Origin: Stutzerimonas stutzeri
Lineage (GTDB): Bacteria; Pseudomonadota; Gammaproteobacteria; Pseudomonadales; Pseudomonadaceae
Assembly: GCF_002909485.1 (NCBI RefSeq)
Contig: NZ_PPXG01000002.1
Coordinates: forward strand, 62,001-126,000
Reading direction: 5' to 3'
Length of the DNA stretch: 64,000 nucleotides
The number at the start of each line of letters is the position of its first letter. Within the stretch, counting starts at the first letter, position 1. Made by a program: the position numbers and the translations under genes. The notes under the pieces are model-generated. The model saw only the letters and a list, made by a program, of their open reading frames with translations, searched no databases and was not told the origin of the DNA. This document shows, piece by piece, positions 1 through 9,200 of this stretch.

Positions 1-2
1 TG

Positions 3-500
3 CTCTGCGTTGGCGGCGCGCCGGGCGAGGCGGCCGGCGCGTTGCCGCTGGTGTTGCGGCAGGCCGAAGCCGATGCGGATGTCGCCGAACACCTGCTGGC
101 GCGTTACTGGTCGCCGCAACCGCAGCTGGCCCTGGGCGAGGTGCTACGAGGCAAGGCCACGGCAGCGCTGGATATCTCCGACGGGCTGCTGGCCGATTGC
201 GGGCATATTGCCAAGGCTTCGGGCGTCGCGCTGCAGATCGAGTGTGATCGCCTGCCGCTATCCGAACCTTTGCGGCGTTTTGCTGGTGAGGCGGAAGCGT
301 TGCGCTGTGCGCTGGCCGGCGGCGATGACTATCTGCTCGCCTTTACGCTGCCGCCCGTTGAACTACCCGCGTTGCGCGACGCCGGTTGGCCGGTGCATGT
401 CATTGGCCGAGTGGCGGCGGGGCAGGGCGTGCAGCTGTTCGATGCGGCGGGCAACGAACTGCCCGTCTCCGAACGCGGCTACAACCATTTCAATGCGTAA
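3..500 (+). CDS. thiL: Thiamine-monophosphate kinase, C-terminal part (5' end outside window)
   Basis: ThiL phosphorylates thiamine monophosphate to the diphosphate cofactor in the cytoplasm. The visible 165 codons carry the motif ALDISDGLLAD, typical of the PurM/ThiL ATP-binding fold, and the conserved GGDDYLLAF near the C-terminus. The reading frame is open from the left edge, so only the second half of a protein usually near 320 residues is present. pgpA follows after 50 bases. A thiL-pgpA pair is common in Pseudomonas, where it usually sits behind nusB and ribE. The identification is from motif recognition. Confidence 0.9.
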   Translation, partial: LCVGGAPGEAAGALPLVLRQAEADADVAEHLLARYWSPQPQLALGEVLRGKATAALDISDGLLADCGHIAKASGVALQIECDRLPLSEPLRRFAGEAEALRCALAGGDDYLLAFTLPPVELPALRDAGWPVHVIGRVAAGQGVQLFDAAGNELPVSERGYNHFNA

Positions 501-550
501 GCGCCGCTGCGGAGCAGCCGCTTGCCTCCGATCCGATAAGGAACGCTGTT

Positions 551-1048
551 TTGACTGATTCCTCGCCGGTCGCGGCCAAGCCGCAAACCCTGGTCTGGAC
601 CAATCCCTGGCACAACCTGGCGTTCGGCTTCGGTTCCGGGCTGATGCCCAAGGCGCCGGGAACCTGGGGTTCGCTGGTTGCACTGCCGTTCGTGCCACTG
701 TGGCAACTGCTGCCAGGCTGGGGTTATCTGCTGATGCTCGGCCTGACCATGCTGTTCGGCGTCTGGCTGTGCGGCAAGGTGGCGCGCGAACTCGGTGTAC
801 ATGACCATGAGGGCATCGTCTGGGATGAGTTCGTCGGCATCTGGATCACCTTCTGGCTGGTGCCGGAAGGCTGGTATTGGATGCTGCTCGGCTTCGTCAT
901 CTTCCGTGTGATGGATATCGTCAAACCCTGGCCGATCAGCTGGGTCGATCGCCACATCCACGGCGGTATCGGGATCATGCTCGATGACATCCTTGCCGGC
1001 GTCGCGGCCTGGGCCGTCATGCAGGGGCTGGTGGCGCTATTGGTTTGA
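551..1048 (+). CDS. pgpA: Phosphatidylglycerophosphatase A
   Basis: PgpA dephosphorylates phosphatidylglycerophosphate to phosphatidylglycerol in the inner membrane. The 165-residue protein has the family signature MPKAPGTWGSL near residue 30, DEFVGIWITF in the middle and several hydrophobic membrane segments. An ATG lies far upstream at 386, but that extension overlaps thiL and reads as non-coding. I chose the TTG at 551 because AAGGA at 538-542 sits 8 bases before it and the resulting length matches the family. The rare start codon may keep expression modest. It probably shares the thiL transcript. Confidence 0.88.
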   Translation: MTDSSPVAAKPQTLVWTNPWHNLAFGFGSGLMPKAPGTWGSLVALPFVPLWQLLPGWGYLLMLGLTMLFGVWLCGKVARELGVHDHEGIVWDEFVGIWITFWLVPEGWYWMLLGFVIFRVMDIVKPWPISWVDRHIHGGIGIMLDDILAGVAAWAVMQGLVALLV

Positions 1049-1137
1049 TTGTGCGTCTGGTCGCTGCAGCGTACCGGCTGTTCATGGATGATCGGCCGCT
1101 CCGGTCCGAACGGCCTGGTTTCGAGGAAAAAGTAGCC

Positions 1138-1782
1138 ATGCGTAACATCCACGTTCTGTGTGCCAGCCTTCTGCTGCTGCCCGCTCTGACGCAAGCAGCA
1201 TCCATGGTGCAGGTGGTCGGGCTATTCCCGGGGGCCGCGGTGGTCAATGTCGACGGCCAGCGCAAGCTGGTCAAGGTCGGCCAGACCGGGCCGGGCGGCG
1301 TTCAGGTGGTCAGTGCCGATGCCAGCGGCGCGGTGCTGCGGGTCGACGGCGTCGAGCGTCACTACAGCCTGAGCCGCGAATACAGCGGCGCCTACGCCAC
1401 ACCAAGCAAGACCCAGCTGAGCGTCGCCAAAGGCACCGGCGGCCATTACTGGATTGCCGGTACGATCAACGGCCAGTCAATACAGTTTCTCGTGGATACC
1501 GGCGCCACATCGGTGGCGATCAACGAGCACCAGGCACGCCGACTCGGCATCGACTATCGGGTCAACGGGCGGCCAATGGTGGTGAACACGGCCAGCGGCA
1601 CGGCGAAGGCCTGGCGCGTGCACCTCAACAGCGTCAAGGTTGGGGCAATCGAGGTCATTGGGGTGGAAGCGGTTGTCGTCGAAGGTGGCTCGCCCACCGA
1701 GGCGCTGCTCGGCATGAGTTTCCTCGGCCGCGTCAGCTGGCGCGAGGAGCAGGGCATGTTGGTGCTGGAGTCGAAAACGTAA
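1138..1782 (+). CDS. Retropepsin-like aspartic protease, TIGR02281 type
   Basis: This 214-residue protein has an N-terminal hydrophobic signal (MRNIHVLCASLLLLPALTQA) and a C-terminal single-domain aspartic protease. The active-site motif is FLVDTGATSVAIN, with the catalytic Asp at about residue 120, and the fold signature ALLGMSFLGRV follows near the end. Such proteins are expected to act as periplasmic dimers. The ATG at 1138 is preferred over one at 1045 because it starts a clean signal peptide and has GAGGA about 12 bases upstream. The substrate is unknown. It lies between pgpA and ribA on the same strand. Confidence 0.8.
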   Translation: MRNIHVLCASLLLLPALTQAASMVQVVGLFPGAAVVNVDGQRKLVKVGQTGPGGVQVVSADASGAVLRVDGVERHYSLSREYSGAYATPSKTQLSVAKGTGGHYWIAGTINGQSIQFLVDTGATSVAINEHQARRLGIDYRVNGRPMVVNTASGTAKAWRVHLNSVKVGAIEVIGVEAVVVEGGSPTEALLGMSFLGRVSWREEQGMLVLESKT

Positions 1783-1793
1783 AAAACAGCTAT

Positions 1794-1847
1794 AAGCTGC
1801 AGGAGAGCATGACGGAGTTCGGGCGTCAGCAGCCACGCTTGCAGCTT
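1794..1847 (+). repeat. Inverted repeat between the protease gene and ribA
   Basis: AAGCTGCA at 1794-1801 and TGCAGCTT at 1840-1847 are perfect inverted arms 38 bases apart, and the second is followed by a short T stretch. The AGCTATAAGCTGCA wording resembles short intergenic repeats common in Pseudomonas. It could end the upstream transcript or be a REP remnant. A TACAAT hexamer at 1859-1864 could be a -10 element for ribA, but no properly spaced -35 was seen. Confidence 0.4.
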
Positions 1848-1896
1848 TTGGTTGGTGTTACAATGTTCGCTTTTCTGCCTTCTGGGATTTCCGCCC

Positions 1897-2514
1897 GTGT
1901 CTGTCGTGTTCGTCGCCGCTTCCCTACTGCCGACGCCGTTCGGCGTGTTCACCATGCATGGTTTTCTCGACCAGGACACCGGCAAGGAGCATGTCGCGCT
2001 GACCCTGGGCGATGTGGCCGATGGCAAGCCGGTGCTGGGCCGTCTGCATTCCGAGTGCCTGACCGGTGATGCCCTGTTCAGCCTGCGCTGTGACTGCGGC
2101 TTTCAGCTGGAAGCGGCACTGCGCGCGATTTCCGATGAGGGCCGCGGCGTGCTGCTCTATCTGCGGCAGGAAGGTCGGGGTATTGGTCTGCTGAACAAGA
2201 TCCGCGCCTATGAATTGCAGGACGCCGGCGCCGATACCGTCGAGGCCAACGAGCGCCTCGGCTTCGCGCCGGACATGCGCGATTACGCCATCTGTCTGCC
2301 GATGCTCGAACATTTGGGCATTGCCGAAATCAAGCTGATGACCAACAACCCGCGTAAGGTCAAGGCGCTGCAGGGGTTCGGCATTCGCGTGGCCGAGCGT
2401 ATGCCGCTGCAGATCGCCCACAACCCGCATAACCGCAAATATCTCGCCACCAAGGCCGGCAAGCTTGGTCACATGCTCGGCGAGATTCACCAGGGCGAAG
2501 CCGATCAGTCATGA
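1897..2514 (+). CDS. ribA: GTP cyclohydrolase II
   Basis: RibA opens GTP to the pyrimidine that starts riboflavin synthesis. The zinc-binding residues Cys54, Cys65 and Cys67 lie in [18 protein letters not shown], spaced exactly as in the E. coli enzyme. The catalytic stretch [20 protein letters not shown] follows. The GTG at 1897 gives MSVVFVAAS, the usual Pseudomonas N-terminus, and a 205-residue protein. The ATG at 1852 would add 15 residues unlike the family. The stop overlaps the next start by four bases (ATGA), which suggests coupled translation. Confidence 0.92.
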   Translation: MSVVFVAASLLPTPFGVFTMHGFLDQDTGKEHVALTLGDVADGKPVLGRLHSECLTGDALFSLRCDCGFQLEAALRAISDEGRGVLLYLRQEGRGIGLLNKIRAYELQDAGADTVEANERLGFAPDMRDYAICLPMLEHLGIAEIKLMTNNPRKVKALQGFGIRVAERMPLQIAHNPHNRKYLATKAGKLGHMLGEIHQGEADQS

Positions 2515-2918
2515 CGCGAGCCGCCGCCCGCCGCCAGCTTGCGCGCGACGGCTGGCTGCATACGCTGCTGATGGTGCTGCCGGTGCTGATTCTTGGGCGC
2601 GCATCGGTCGTGTTGGCCGACTGGGGGTTGCCACTCTTCGCTGCTGGCCTGGTTTCGCTGTTCTTCAGCCTGCGGGCCTTCACCCGATTCAAACATGCAT
2701 TGATCGCCGCCGAGCAGGCGCTGAACGGCCCGGCAGAGCCCGACGCCTGGAGCCATCTGCGTCGCGTGCGCCGTCGCGGCCTGCTGATCGCCTCGTTACC
2801 GGCCTGGTTTGCCGCCGCGGGCGCGCTGCTGGGCATGGAGCCCGTTGCTCGCCTGTTACTGGTATTTGGCAGCCTGGTCTTGCTGGTGCTCTACCGCATT
2901 CCGCGGCAATTGCATTGA
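2511..2918 (+). CDS. Small inner-membrane protein of unknown function
   Basis: This 135-residue protein has four likely membrane helices arranged as two pairs, near residues 16-33, 38-53, 90-107 and 108-128. A basic loop containing RRVRRRG separates the pairs. I recognise no enzymatic motif. Its start overlaps the ribA stop and its stop overlaps the next start (TGATG), so ribA, this gene and the cobalamin-binding protein form one tightly coupled unit. The same three-gene order exists in P. aeruginosa, from memory, which argues for a conserved membrane role linked to one of its neighbours. Confidence 0.75.
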   Translation: MTRAAARRQLARDGWLHTLLMVLPVLILGRASVVLADWGLPLFAAGLVSLFFSLRAFTRFKHALIAAEQALNGPAEPDAWSHLRRVRRRGLLIASLPAWFAAAGALLGMEPVARLLLVFGSLVLLVLYRIPRQLH

Positions 2919-3718
2919 TGCGACGTCTACTACTCGCCGCGCTGATTTCCCTGGCGTCATTGCCTGCGTTGGCTGCCGAGCGGGTGGTGAGTCTGGCGCC
3001 ATCGCTCAGCGAGATCATGCTCGAACTCGATGCTGCCGACCGGTTGGTCGGTGTGCTGGATGGCGGCGACCGCCCCACTGCGCTGCAGTCCGTACCCTCG
3101 GTAGGTCGTTATGGCCAGGTAGAGATGGAAACCCTGCTCAGCCTGCGCCCGGACCTCGTACTGCTCTGGCCGGACAGCGTGCCGCGTAGCCAGCGCGAGC
3201 AGCTGCAACAGTTCGGTATTCCCATTCTAGTTGTCGAACAAACCCGTCTAGAGGGATTGGCCGAACAGTTCGTTGTGGTGGGTAAAGCCGTGGGTCGCGC
3301 TGAACAAGGTGAGCGCTTGGCCGAGCATTTTCGCCAGGGCCTGGTTGCGCTACGCAGGAGCTATGCCCGTGAACAGCCGGTGCGAGTTTTCTATCAGATC
3401 TGGAACCGCCCTCTGTATACCCTCGGCGGGCAGCAGATCATCAGCGAAGCCATTGAAGTCTGCGGCGGCCGCAACGTCTTTGCCGATCTGACCCTGTCGG
3501 CGCCGCAGGTCAGTATCGAGGCCGTGCTCGCACGCGATCCTGAAGTCATCTTGGCCGGCAGCGGCGCGCAGTTGGATGAATGGAAGGCCTGGCCACAGCT
3601 CAGTGCCGTGCGCAGCGGTCGGCTGCTTGAAGTGCCCGACAAGGGCCTGGAGCGGCCGAGCTTCCAGATGCTGGGTGCGATCGGGAAGCTCTGCGAAGTG
3701 ATGGCGGCAGCGCCCTGA
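2918..3718 (+). CDS. Periplasmic cobalamin-binding protein (BtuF/FecB type)
   Basis: The 266-residue product starts with a signal peptide ([21 protein letters not shown]). It continues as a helical-backbone solute-binding protein with the family phrases VVSLAPSLSEIMLELDA, RPDLVLLWPDS and RPSFQMLGAI. Proteins of this kind hand corrinoids or similar chelates to an inner-membrane ABC importer. No permease or ATPase gene is adjacent, but the convergent neighbour is btuB, the outer-membrane B12 receptor, which supports a corrinoid ligand. The start is fixed by the ATG overlapping the previous stop codon. Confidence 0.82.
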   Translation: MRRLLLAALISLASLPALAAERVVSLAPSLSEIMLELDAADRLVGVLDGGDRPTALQSVPSVGRYGQVEMETLLSLRPDLVLLWPDSVPRSQREQLQQFGIPILVVEQTRLEGLAEQFVVVGKAVGRAEQGERLAEHFRQGLVALRRSYAREQPVRVFYQIWNRPLYTLGGQQIISEAIEVCGGRNVFADLTLSAPQVSIEAVLARDPEVILAGSGAQLDEWKAWPQLSAVRSGRLLEVPDKGLERPSFQMLGAIGKLCEVMAAAP

Positions 3719-3740
3719 GCGGGCGCGCCTGTAAATGCGA

Positions 3741-5591
3741 TTAGAGCGAGGGCGTCCAGGTGACGGCGAATAGCAGGGTGCGCCCCGCCTCGCGATAGCC
3801 ATAACTCTGCGACGGATCCCACCAGTTAGCTCCGTCTGGACGGTCGTAGGTCGCCAGCGCGTAGTCGCGGTCGAACAGGTTGTTGACCTTCGCCTCCCAG
3901 CGCAATTCGGAATGGCTCTGCCAGGCTGCTCTGAGGTCGAAGACGCCATAGCCGGACAGCTCGCGGGTGTTCGCGGCATTGTCGTAGCGCGCGCTGGAAA
4001 CGTGCCAGCCGGCACCAGCCGACAGCGTGCCGAAGGTGCGATCGAGGTCGACGCTAAGCGTGCGTTTTGCGCGGCGTGCCAGAGTATGGCCGGTATCCCG
4101 ATCGCGAGGATCGATGATGCTCACACCAACACCCACCTGCCAACCCAGTAGCTCACGCGCCGCACTGACTTCGAAGCCGTTGATCCGTGCATGGCTGACG
4201 TTTTCCATCCGGGTTCCACCCCAGGCGATCATGTCTTCTATGTCGGTGCGGTAGAGCGCGGCTTCGAGTTGGGTGTCGTCAAGCTCGGCGCGCCATTGCA
4301 ATTCGTAAGTCTTCGAGTTTTCCGGTTTCAGCTCCGGGTTGGGACCCCAGGCTGCTGGTGCATACAGATCGGTGAACGTCGGCGCGCGGAAGCCCTCGCC
4401 GTAACTCAGAATCCAGCGTTGCGACTCCCCCACCGGCAAGCTGAACGCGGCGTTCCAGCTGTTATGGCTACCGAACTGCTGATTGTCGTCGTGGCGCAGC
4501 CCCAGTTCGGTGCCGAACTGCTCGCCTTGGAAGCTGTGCTGGGCATAAAAGGCGTGGTTGTCACGGCTGTCTTCCTGATAGACGGTCGTGGCATCTAGAC
4601 GGTCCTCGTACCAGTCGCTGCCAAGGCTTAGTTGCTGATGCTCGCTGAGTTGCAGGCGATTGATCCAGGCAGCTGAGTGGCGGGTGGTTTCCAGCAGGCC
4701 GTCGTTGTAATTGGAGCCGACGGCGCGGTTACGATCAAAACTGCGGCCGAGCTCCAGACGACTGTTCCAGATCCTAGTCAGCTGACCATCCAGATAACCG
4801 CTGTAGCTGCTGACGCGAAACTCGTCCTGCGGCGTGCCGGGAGCGAACTCGTACGCATCGTCATACTCATTCTTGCCACGCTGATCGTTAAAGCTAAGGC
4901 CGGCCTTCCAGTGCGCGTCGAACTGGTGATCCAGCTTCAGGTGCAGCGCTTTATTACGCTGGCCATCGTTGTCCCGATCGGCGCCACGATTGTCGCGGGT
5001 GATATCGAAGCCGTCGCGCTCGTCGAGGCTGGCGCCAAGGTGGACACGAGTCTTCTCCGTTCCGGCTGCGAGGCTCAGGCTGCGCTGAAAGGTCTGGTCG
5101 CTGCCGGCGGCCAGGCGGACTTCGGGGTGCAGGCCCGGCTTGCCGCCGCGGGTGAATATCTGGATGACGCCGCCGATGGCGTCGGCGCCATACAGCGAGG
5201 AGCGTGGACCGCGGATCACTTCTACACGCTCGATGTTGTCGATGGCCAGATAGTCGAGACGGGCGAAGCCGCTGGTGGCTGAAGCAATGCGTTGGCCGTC
5301 GACTAGTACCAGTGTTTGCGCGGTTCCGGTGCCACGCAGCGAAAGCGACGGCACGCCGCCCGCGCTGCCCACCTGTACGCCTGGCACGCGCCGCAACAGT
5401 TCGGGCACGCTGCGTGCCTGTAGGCGCTCGATATCGGATCGGGTGAAAACGGTATTGGCTGCAGTGGCCTGGGCGCGGGGTTCGGCCTGGCGGGCGGAGG
5501 TGATGAGCATGCTCGGCAGCTCCTGCTCAGCAGCAAACACCTGCATGCCAGGCAGCAACGCCACAGCCAGGGCAAGTCGGGACAGTTTCAT
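3741..5591 (-). CDS. btuB: TonB-dependent vitamin B12 outer-membrane receptor
   Basis: This 616-residue receptor has a signal peptide (MKLSRLALAVALLPGMQVFAAE), a TonB-box-like stretch around LPSMLITSAR, a plug domain with LRRVPGVQV and ERVEVIRGPRSSLYGADAIGGVIQIFTR, and a beta-barrel. The barrel ends in the aromatic terminus VTWTPSL. It would import cobalamin into the periplasm using TonB energy. The length and plug match BtuB rather than larger siderophore receptors. Identification is strongly supported by the cobalamin riboswitch immediately upstream and the convergent cobalamin-binding protein. The SD GAGGA lies 9 bases before the ATG, inside a hairpin. Confidence 0.9.
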   Translation of the reverse strand: MKLSRLALAVALLPGMQVFAAEQELPSMLITSARQAEPRAQATAANTVFTRSDIERLQARSVPELLRRVPGVQVGSAGGVPSLSLRGTGTAQTLVLVDGQRIASATSGFARLDYLAIDNIERVEVIRGPRSSLYGADAIGGVIQIFTRGGKPGLHPEVRLAAGSDQTFQRSLSLAAGTEKTRVHLGASLDERDGFDITRDNRGADRDNDGQRNKALHLKLDHQFDAHWKAGLSFNDQRGKNEYDDAYEFAPGTPQDEFRVSSYSGYLDGQLTRIWNSRLELGRSFDRNRAVGSNYNDGLLETTRHSAAWINRLQLSEHQQLSLGSDWYEDRLDATTVYQEDSRDNHAFYAQHSFQGEQFGTELGLRHDDNQQFGSHNSWNAAFSLPVGESQRWILSYGEGFRAPTFTDLYAPAAWGPNPELKPENSKTYELQWRAELDDTQLEAALYRTDIEDMIAWGGTRMENVSHARINGFEVSAARELLGWQVGVGVSIIDPRDRDTGHTLARRAKRTLSVDLDRTFGTLSAGAGWHVSSARYDNAANTRELSGYGVFDLRAAWQSHSELRWEAKVNNLFDRDYALATYDRPDGANWWDPSQSYGYREAGRTLLFAVTWTPSL

Positions 5592-5601
5592 TCTTGGAAT
5601 T

Positions 5602-5627
5602 CCTCAAAAGATCGCAGACTTTTGAGG
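5602..5627 (-). promoter_or_regulatory. Hairpin that masks the btuB ribosome-binding site
   Basis: CCTCAAAAG and CTTTTGAGG form a perfect 9-bp stem around an 8-base loop. In the btuB mRNA the 3' arm contains the SD sequence GAGG, so the folded hairpin would hide the ribosome-binding site. This is the expected expression platform of a translational riboswitch. A second strong hairpin (GGGCAGCA paired with TGCTGCCC, 5654-5680) lies between it and the aptamer. Confidence 0.7.
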
Positions 5628-5680
5628 AGGGCAGGAACAAGCGCGGGGATGACGGGCAGCAGCGCTTGACGGTGCTGCCC

Positions 5681-5866
5681 TCCGCAACACCAGTCGAATC
5701 CGTCAGGCCGGTCTCCGGGCTTTCGACGCGCATCACGCTCACCTTCCCATGTCGGAACACAGTGGCTTTCGAGCGGACGGCGATCCCGAGGATCGCGGTC
5801 GATTACCGTTGCGGGGGCAGCGCCGGCCTTGCTCATCGAGCGCACCGGCTTCCCGTTTAATGCGGA
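5681..5866 (-). promoter_or_regulatory. Cobalamin (adenosylcobalamin-type) riboswitch
   Basis: Read on the minus strand, the leader contains the conserved B12-element parts in order: TTAAACGGGAA followed by GCCGGTG, then GCTGCCCCCGCAACGGTAA, then GCCACTG (B12-box context), then GGGAAGG, then the B12 box AAGCCCGGAGACCGGCCTGA. TCCGCA and TGCGGA at the two ends can close the P1 stem. The element sits about 90 bases before btuB and would lower receptor synthesis when cobalamin is plentiful. Confidence 0.93.
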
Positions 5867-5945
5867 CCTGGCGGTCGTGCACACCTGGGCGGATAAGAAA
5901 CGCGCGAACCTTACGGCTGGCAGTGGGGAAACACAAGCGGGTGAT

Positions 5946-6232
5946 GCAAAAGCGAGCCAGTGCACGCCGAACCAGTAGGGGCGCGCGCCCGCGGCGAATG
6001 CAGGCTGCACGCCTGCTCAAAGTCAAAAGCTTCGCCCCGAGGGCGGGCCTCCCACAAAAGCGAGCCAGTGCACGCCGAACCAGTAGGGGCGCGCGCCCGC
6101 GGCGAATGCAGGCTGCACGCCTGCTCAAAGTCAAAAGCTTCGCCCCCGAGGGCGGGCCTCCCACAAAAGCAGGCCCGTGCACACCGAGGCGCGCCCTCGC
6201 GGCGAAGCAGCCTGCAGGCCTGTCCGAAAAAA
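5946..6232. repeat. REPIN-like tandem repeat, two and a half units of ~108 bp
   Basis: Two nearly identical units begin at about 5949 and 6057 and differ mainly by one extra C in the second. A diverged partial third unit follows from about 6165. Each has a head (GTAGGGGCGCGCGCCCGCGG), a central hairpin (GCAGGCTGCACGCCTGC) and a tail (TTCGCCCCGAGGGCGGGCC) that is roughly the reverse complement of the head. The family recurs at 23.7-24.5 kb and 28.8 kb. Together with the riboswitch this fills the space between btuB and sbcC. Reading frames across it are repeat artefacts. Confidence 0.85.
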
Positions 6233-6244
6233 CGGCGACGGCTC

Positions 6245-9200
6245 CTATGACAGCCCTCCGACGATGCGCAGCGCGCTCTGGCCGTTGCCCTGGCGCTGCA
6301 CCTGAATCTGCACCGGAATACGTTCGTGCATTTCCGCCACATGGGAGATCACCGCCACCTTGCGGCCCTGGGCCTGCAGCGAATCCAGCGCGTCCATGGC
6401 GATCTGCAGTGACTCGGGGTCGAGACTGCCGAAGCCCTCATCAATGAATAGCGACTCGATCTTCAGCTTGCTTGATGCCATCGAGGCCAGGCCGAGGGCC
6501 AGGGCCAACGAGACGAGGAAGGTCTCGCCGCCGGACAGCGAATGCACCGAGCGCAGCTCGTCACCCATCTCGGTATCCATCACCAGCAACCCCAACGGAC
6601 TGCCGCCGCGCTTGAGCCGATAACGCCGCGCCAGTTGGCGCAGTTGCACGTTGGCGTGCTGCACCAGCAGGTCAAGGTTGTAGGCCTGGGCGATCTTGCG
6701 GAAGGCGCCGCCGTCGCTCGAGCCGATCAATGCGGCGATGCGCCCCCAGCGCTGATGCTCGGCCCGCGCCGCGTCGATCTGCGCGAGCAACGCCTGGCTC
6801 TGGCTGCGGCGTTTGTCGTCGTCGATCAGTTGGGCACGGGTTTCCGCGCAGCGCTGATCGGCCTGCTCGCACTGCTGCAATTGCTCCGCGTGGCGCAGTT
6901 GCAGCTGTTCGGCATCCGGCGCTTCGGGCTGCTGCTGTTCATGTGCCGTCAGACGGCTGAGGCAGCCGTCGAGTCGTTCGCGGCAGCGGGTCAGGGTTTC
7001 GGAGTTTTGCTGCAGGCGCTGGCGCGCCTCGGTAATCAGCTGGTCGTCCATGTGCAGCAGTTGGGCGAGGGTGGCGTCGTCCAACTGCGGATGGTCGGCG
7101 CGCCAGGCTGCCAGTTCGGCATTCAGTGCATCGCGTTCGTGTTCCAGTTCGGCGTGGCGCTGGCGACAGTTCTGTTGCTCGCTGTGCAAGCGCGTCAGGC
7201 CAAGCTTGCTCTCGTTGAGCTGCTGATCGATCTCGGCTTGGGCCTGGCGGGCGGTGTGGATTGCCGTGTCCAGCTGCTGTTGCCAGGCGCTGGCGCTGGT
7301 CTGTTTGCCAAGGCTGGTACGCAACGCCTGCTGGCAGGCCAGCAGCAGTTTCTCGCGCTCGGTCAGTCGTGCGCTGCAGCTTTCCTGTTTCTCCTGGCGA
7401 TGGCGTTGTTGCAACTGCTCGTCGCTGCGGCGCTGCTCGCACCGGCGCAGCTCATCGGCCAGCTCGGTCTGCGCCTGCAGTTGCTGCAGCCGCGTGGCGA
7501 TGCTGGCGTCCAACTGCATAAAGGTCTGCGCCGGATTTTCGCGCCAGCGCTGCAGCTGTTCTGCGGGCAGCAGCTCAGAAAATGCCAGCAGTTCCTCGTC
7601 GAGCTGTTGGCTGTCGCGGGCCAGGGCATCGCGTTGGCGGGCGAGTTGCTGAGTCGCCCCGACACAGGCCTCGCGCGCGGCCTGCCAGGCTTGCTGCAGG
7701 GTTTCGCTGCGCTGTTGTAGAGCGAGCAGTTGTTGCTGATGCTGACTGGCGCTGGCGATCTGATCTTTGAGTGTCGTCAGTTGCGCTTCCAGCCATGGCG
7801 AACGCTCGGCTTCCGGCTGCTCAAGCAATTGTGCGTGCGCAGGCAGGGCGAGCAGGCGCGGTGCCAAGGTCTGCAGCTGCGCGTCGACTTCGCTCTGGCG
7901 TTGCTGCGTCTGGCGCAATTGCGTGCTGAGCGCGACATGGCGATCGCGCAGTTCCTGCAGGCGCTGGTCCTGTTCCTGTAACGCCTGCTGCGCACGGGCG
8001 GCCTCGCTGTCGTCGTGCCGATCAAGGCTGGCAACCAGCGCCTCGGTCTGCTGCCAGGGATGTTCATCGCTGCCGCAGACCGGGCAGGGCTCGCCGGGAA
8101 CCAGCGCCGCGCGCAGCGCTTCGACATTCTCGCTGCGCGCCAGGCGTTGGCGTTCGAGCAGGGCGAGGGTGACCTTGAGCGCCTGCTCGGCAGCATCTCG
8201 ATCGATGCGGACCTGCTTGCCCAGCGGCACCAAGCTGTCCAGCTCGGTCTGCTGGCGGATGTGGGCGCTGGCCAGCTCGCGCTGGCTGGCGGTGAGCGTG
8301 AGCTGCTGCAACCAGAGCTGTTGCAGCGCATCGGTTTCGCGCTCGGCCTGGCGCCATTCGTCGAGCTTTCGATGCATCTGGGCCAGCTGTTCGGCCAGCC
8401 CGACCTCGCTGTCGCGCTCGCGTTGCAGATTGTCCAGTGCCTCGCGCGCCAGGTTTTGCTGGGCTTCGGCAGCCTTGGCCTGCGCTTCCAGTGCCGGGAG
8501 TTCGCTGCGACCTTGCTGCAAGCGTGCCGCCAGCTGGACGGTCTGTTGCAGGCGCGGACGGTAACCGCCCCAGGCTGCACAGAGTGGTTGCAGCGCTGCG
8601 CTCGTCTCGAGTTGCTGCGTCAGCGTTGCTAGCTGTTCGGCGGCGCGCTGTTGCTGCTCACCGAGCTGCTTGAGCGTTGCCTCGCCGGCGCTCGCCGCGG
8701 CATCGGCCTGGACGCTTTCTTCGCGGATCGAGACGAGGTCGGTGTTCAGGTGGCTGAGGCGCTCCTCTTCGCGGCGTGCCTGGGCCAGCCGCGGCTCGGC
8801 GTCCTGGCGCGCCTGTTCGGCCGAACGCAGTTGCTCGCTGGCGGCGCTGCATTGGCTCTGCAGCTCGGCCAGGCGCTGCTGCACGGCCTGTTCCTCATGC
8901 TGCAGGCGCGCCAGGCTGTCGGCGGCCTTGCCCAGAAGCGGTTCGAGTTCCTGTTGGCGCAGAAAACGATGGCGCTGTGGCGCGAGCAGTTCGAACAGCT
9001 CAAGAATGCGCCGGGCCTCGGTCAGGCTTTCACGCTCGTCTTCGGCGTCCTGCAGTTGCTGGCGTGCCGCTTCGCGCTCGTTTTCCAGGCGCTGCAGTTC
9101 GCTGAGCCATTGCCGCTGGGCTTCCAGTTCCTTGAGCTGTTGTTGCAGCTGTTTCAGTTGTTCCAGCTGGGTTTGATGGTCGCGCTCCAGTACGGCGCGC

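Noticed and set aside
5749..6447. A 232-codon plus-strand frame between btuB and sbcC
   Set aside because: It runs through the cobalamin riboswitch and the REPIN-like units and shows their repeat wording (RGARPRRMQAARLLKVKSF).
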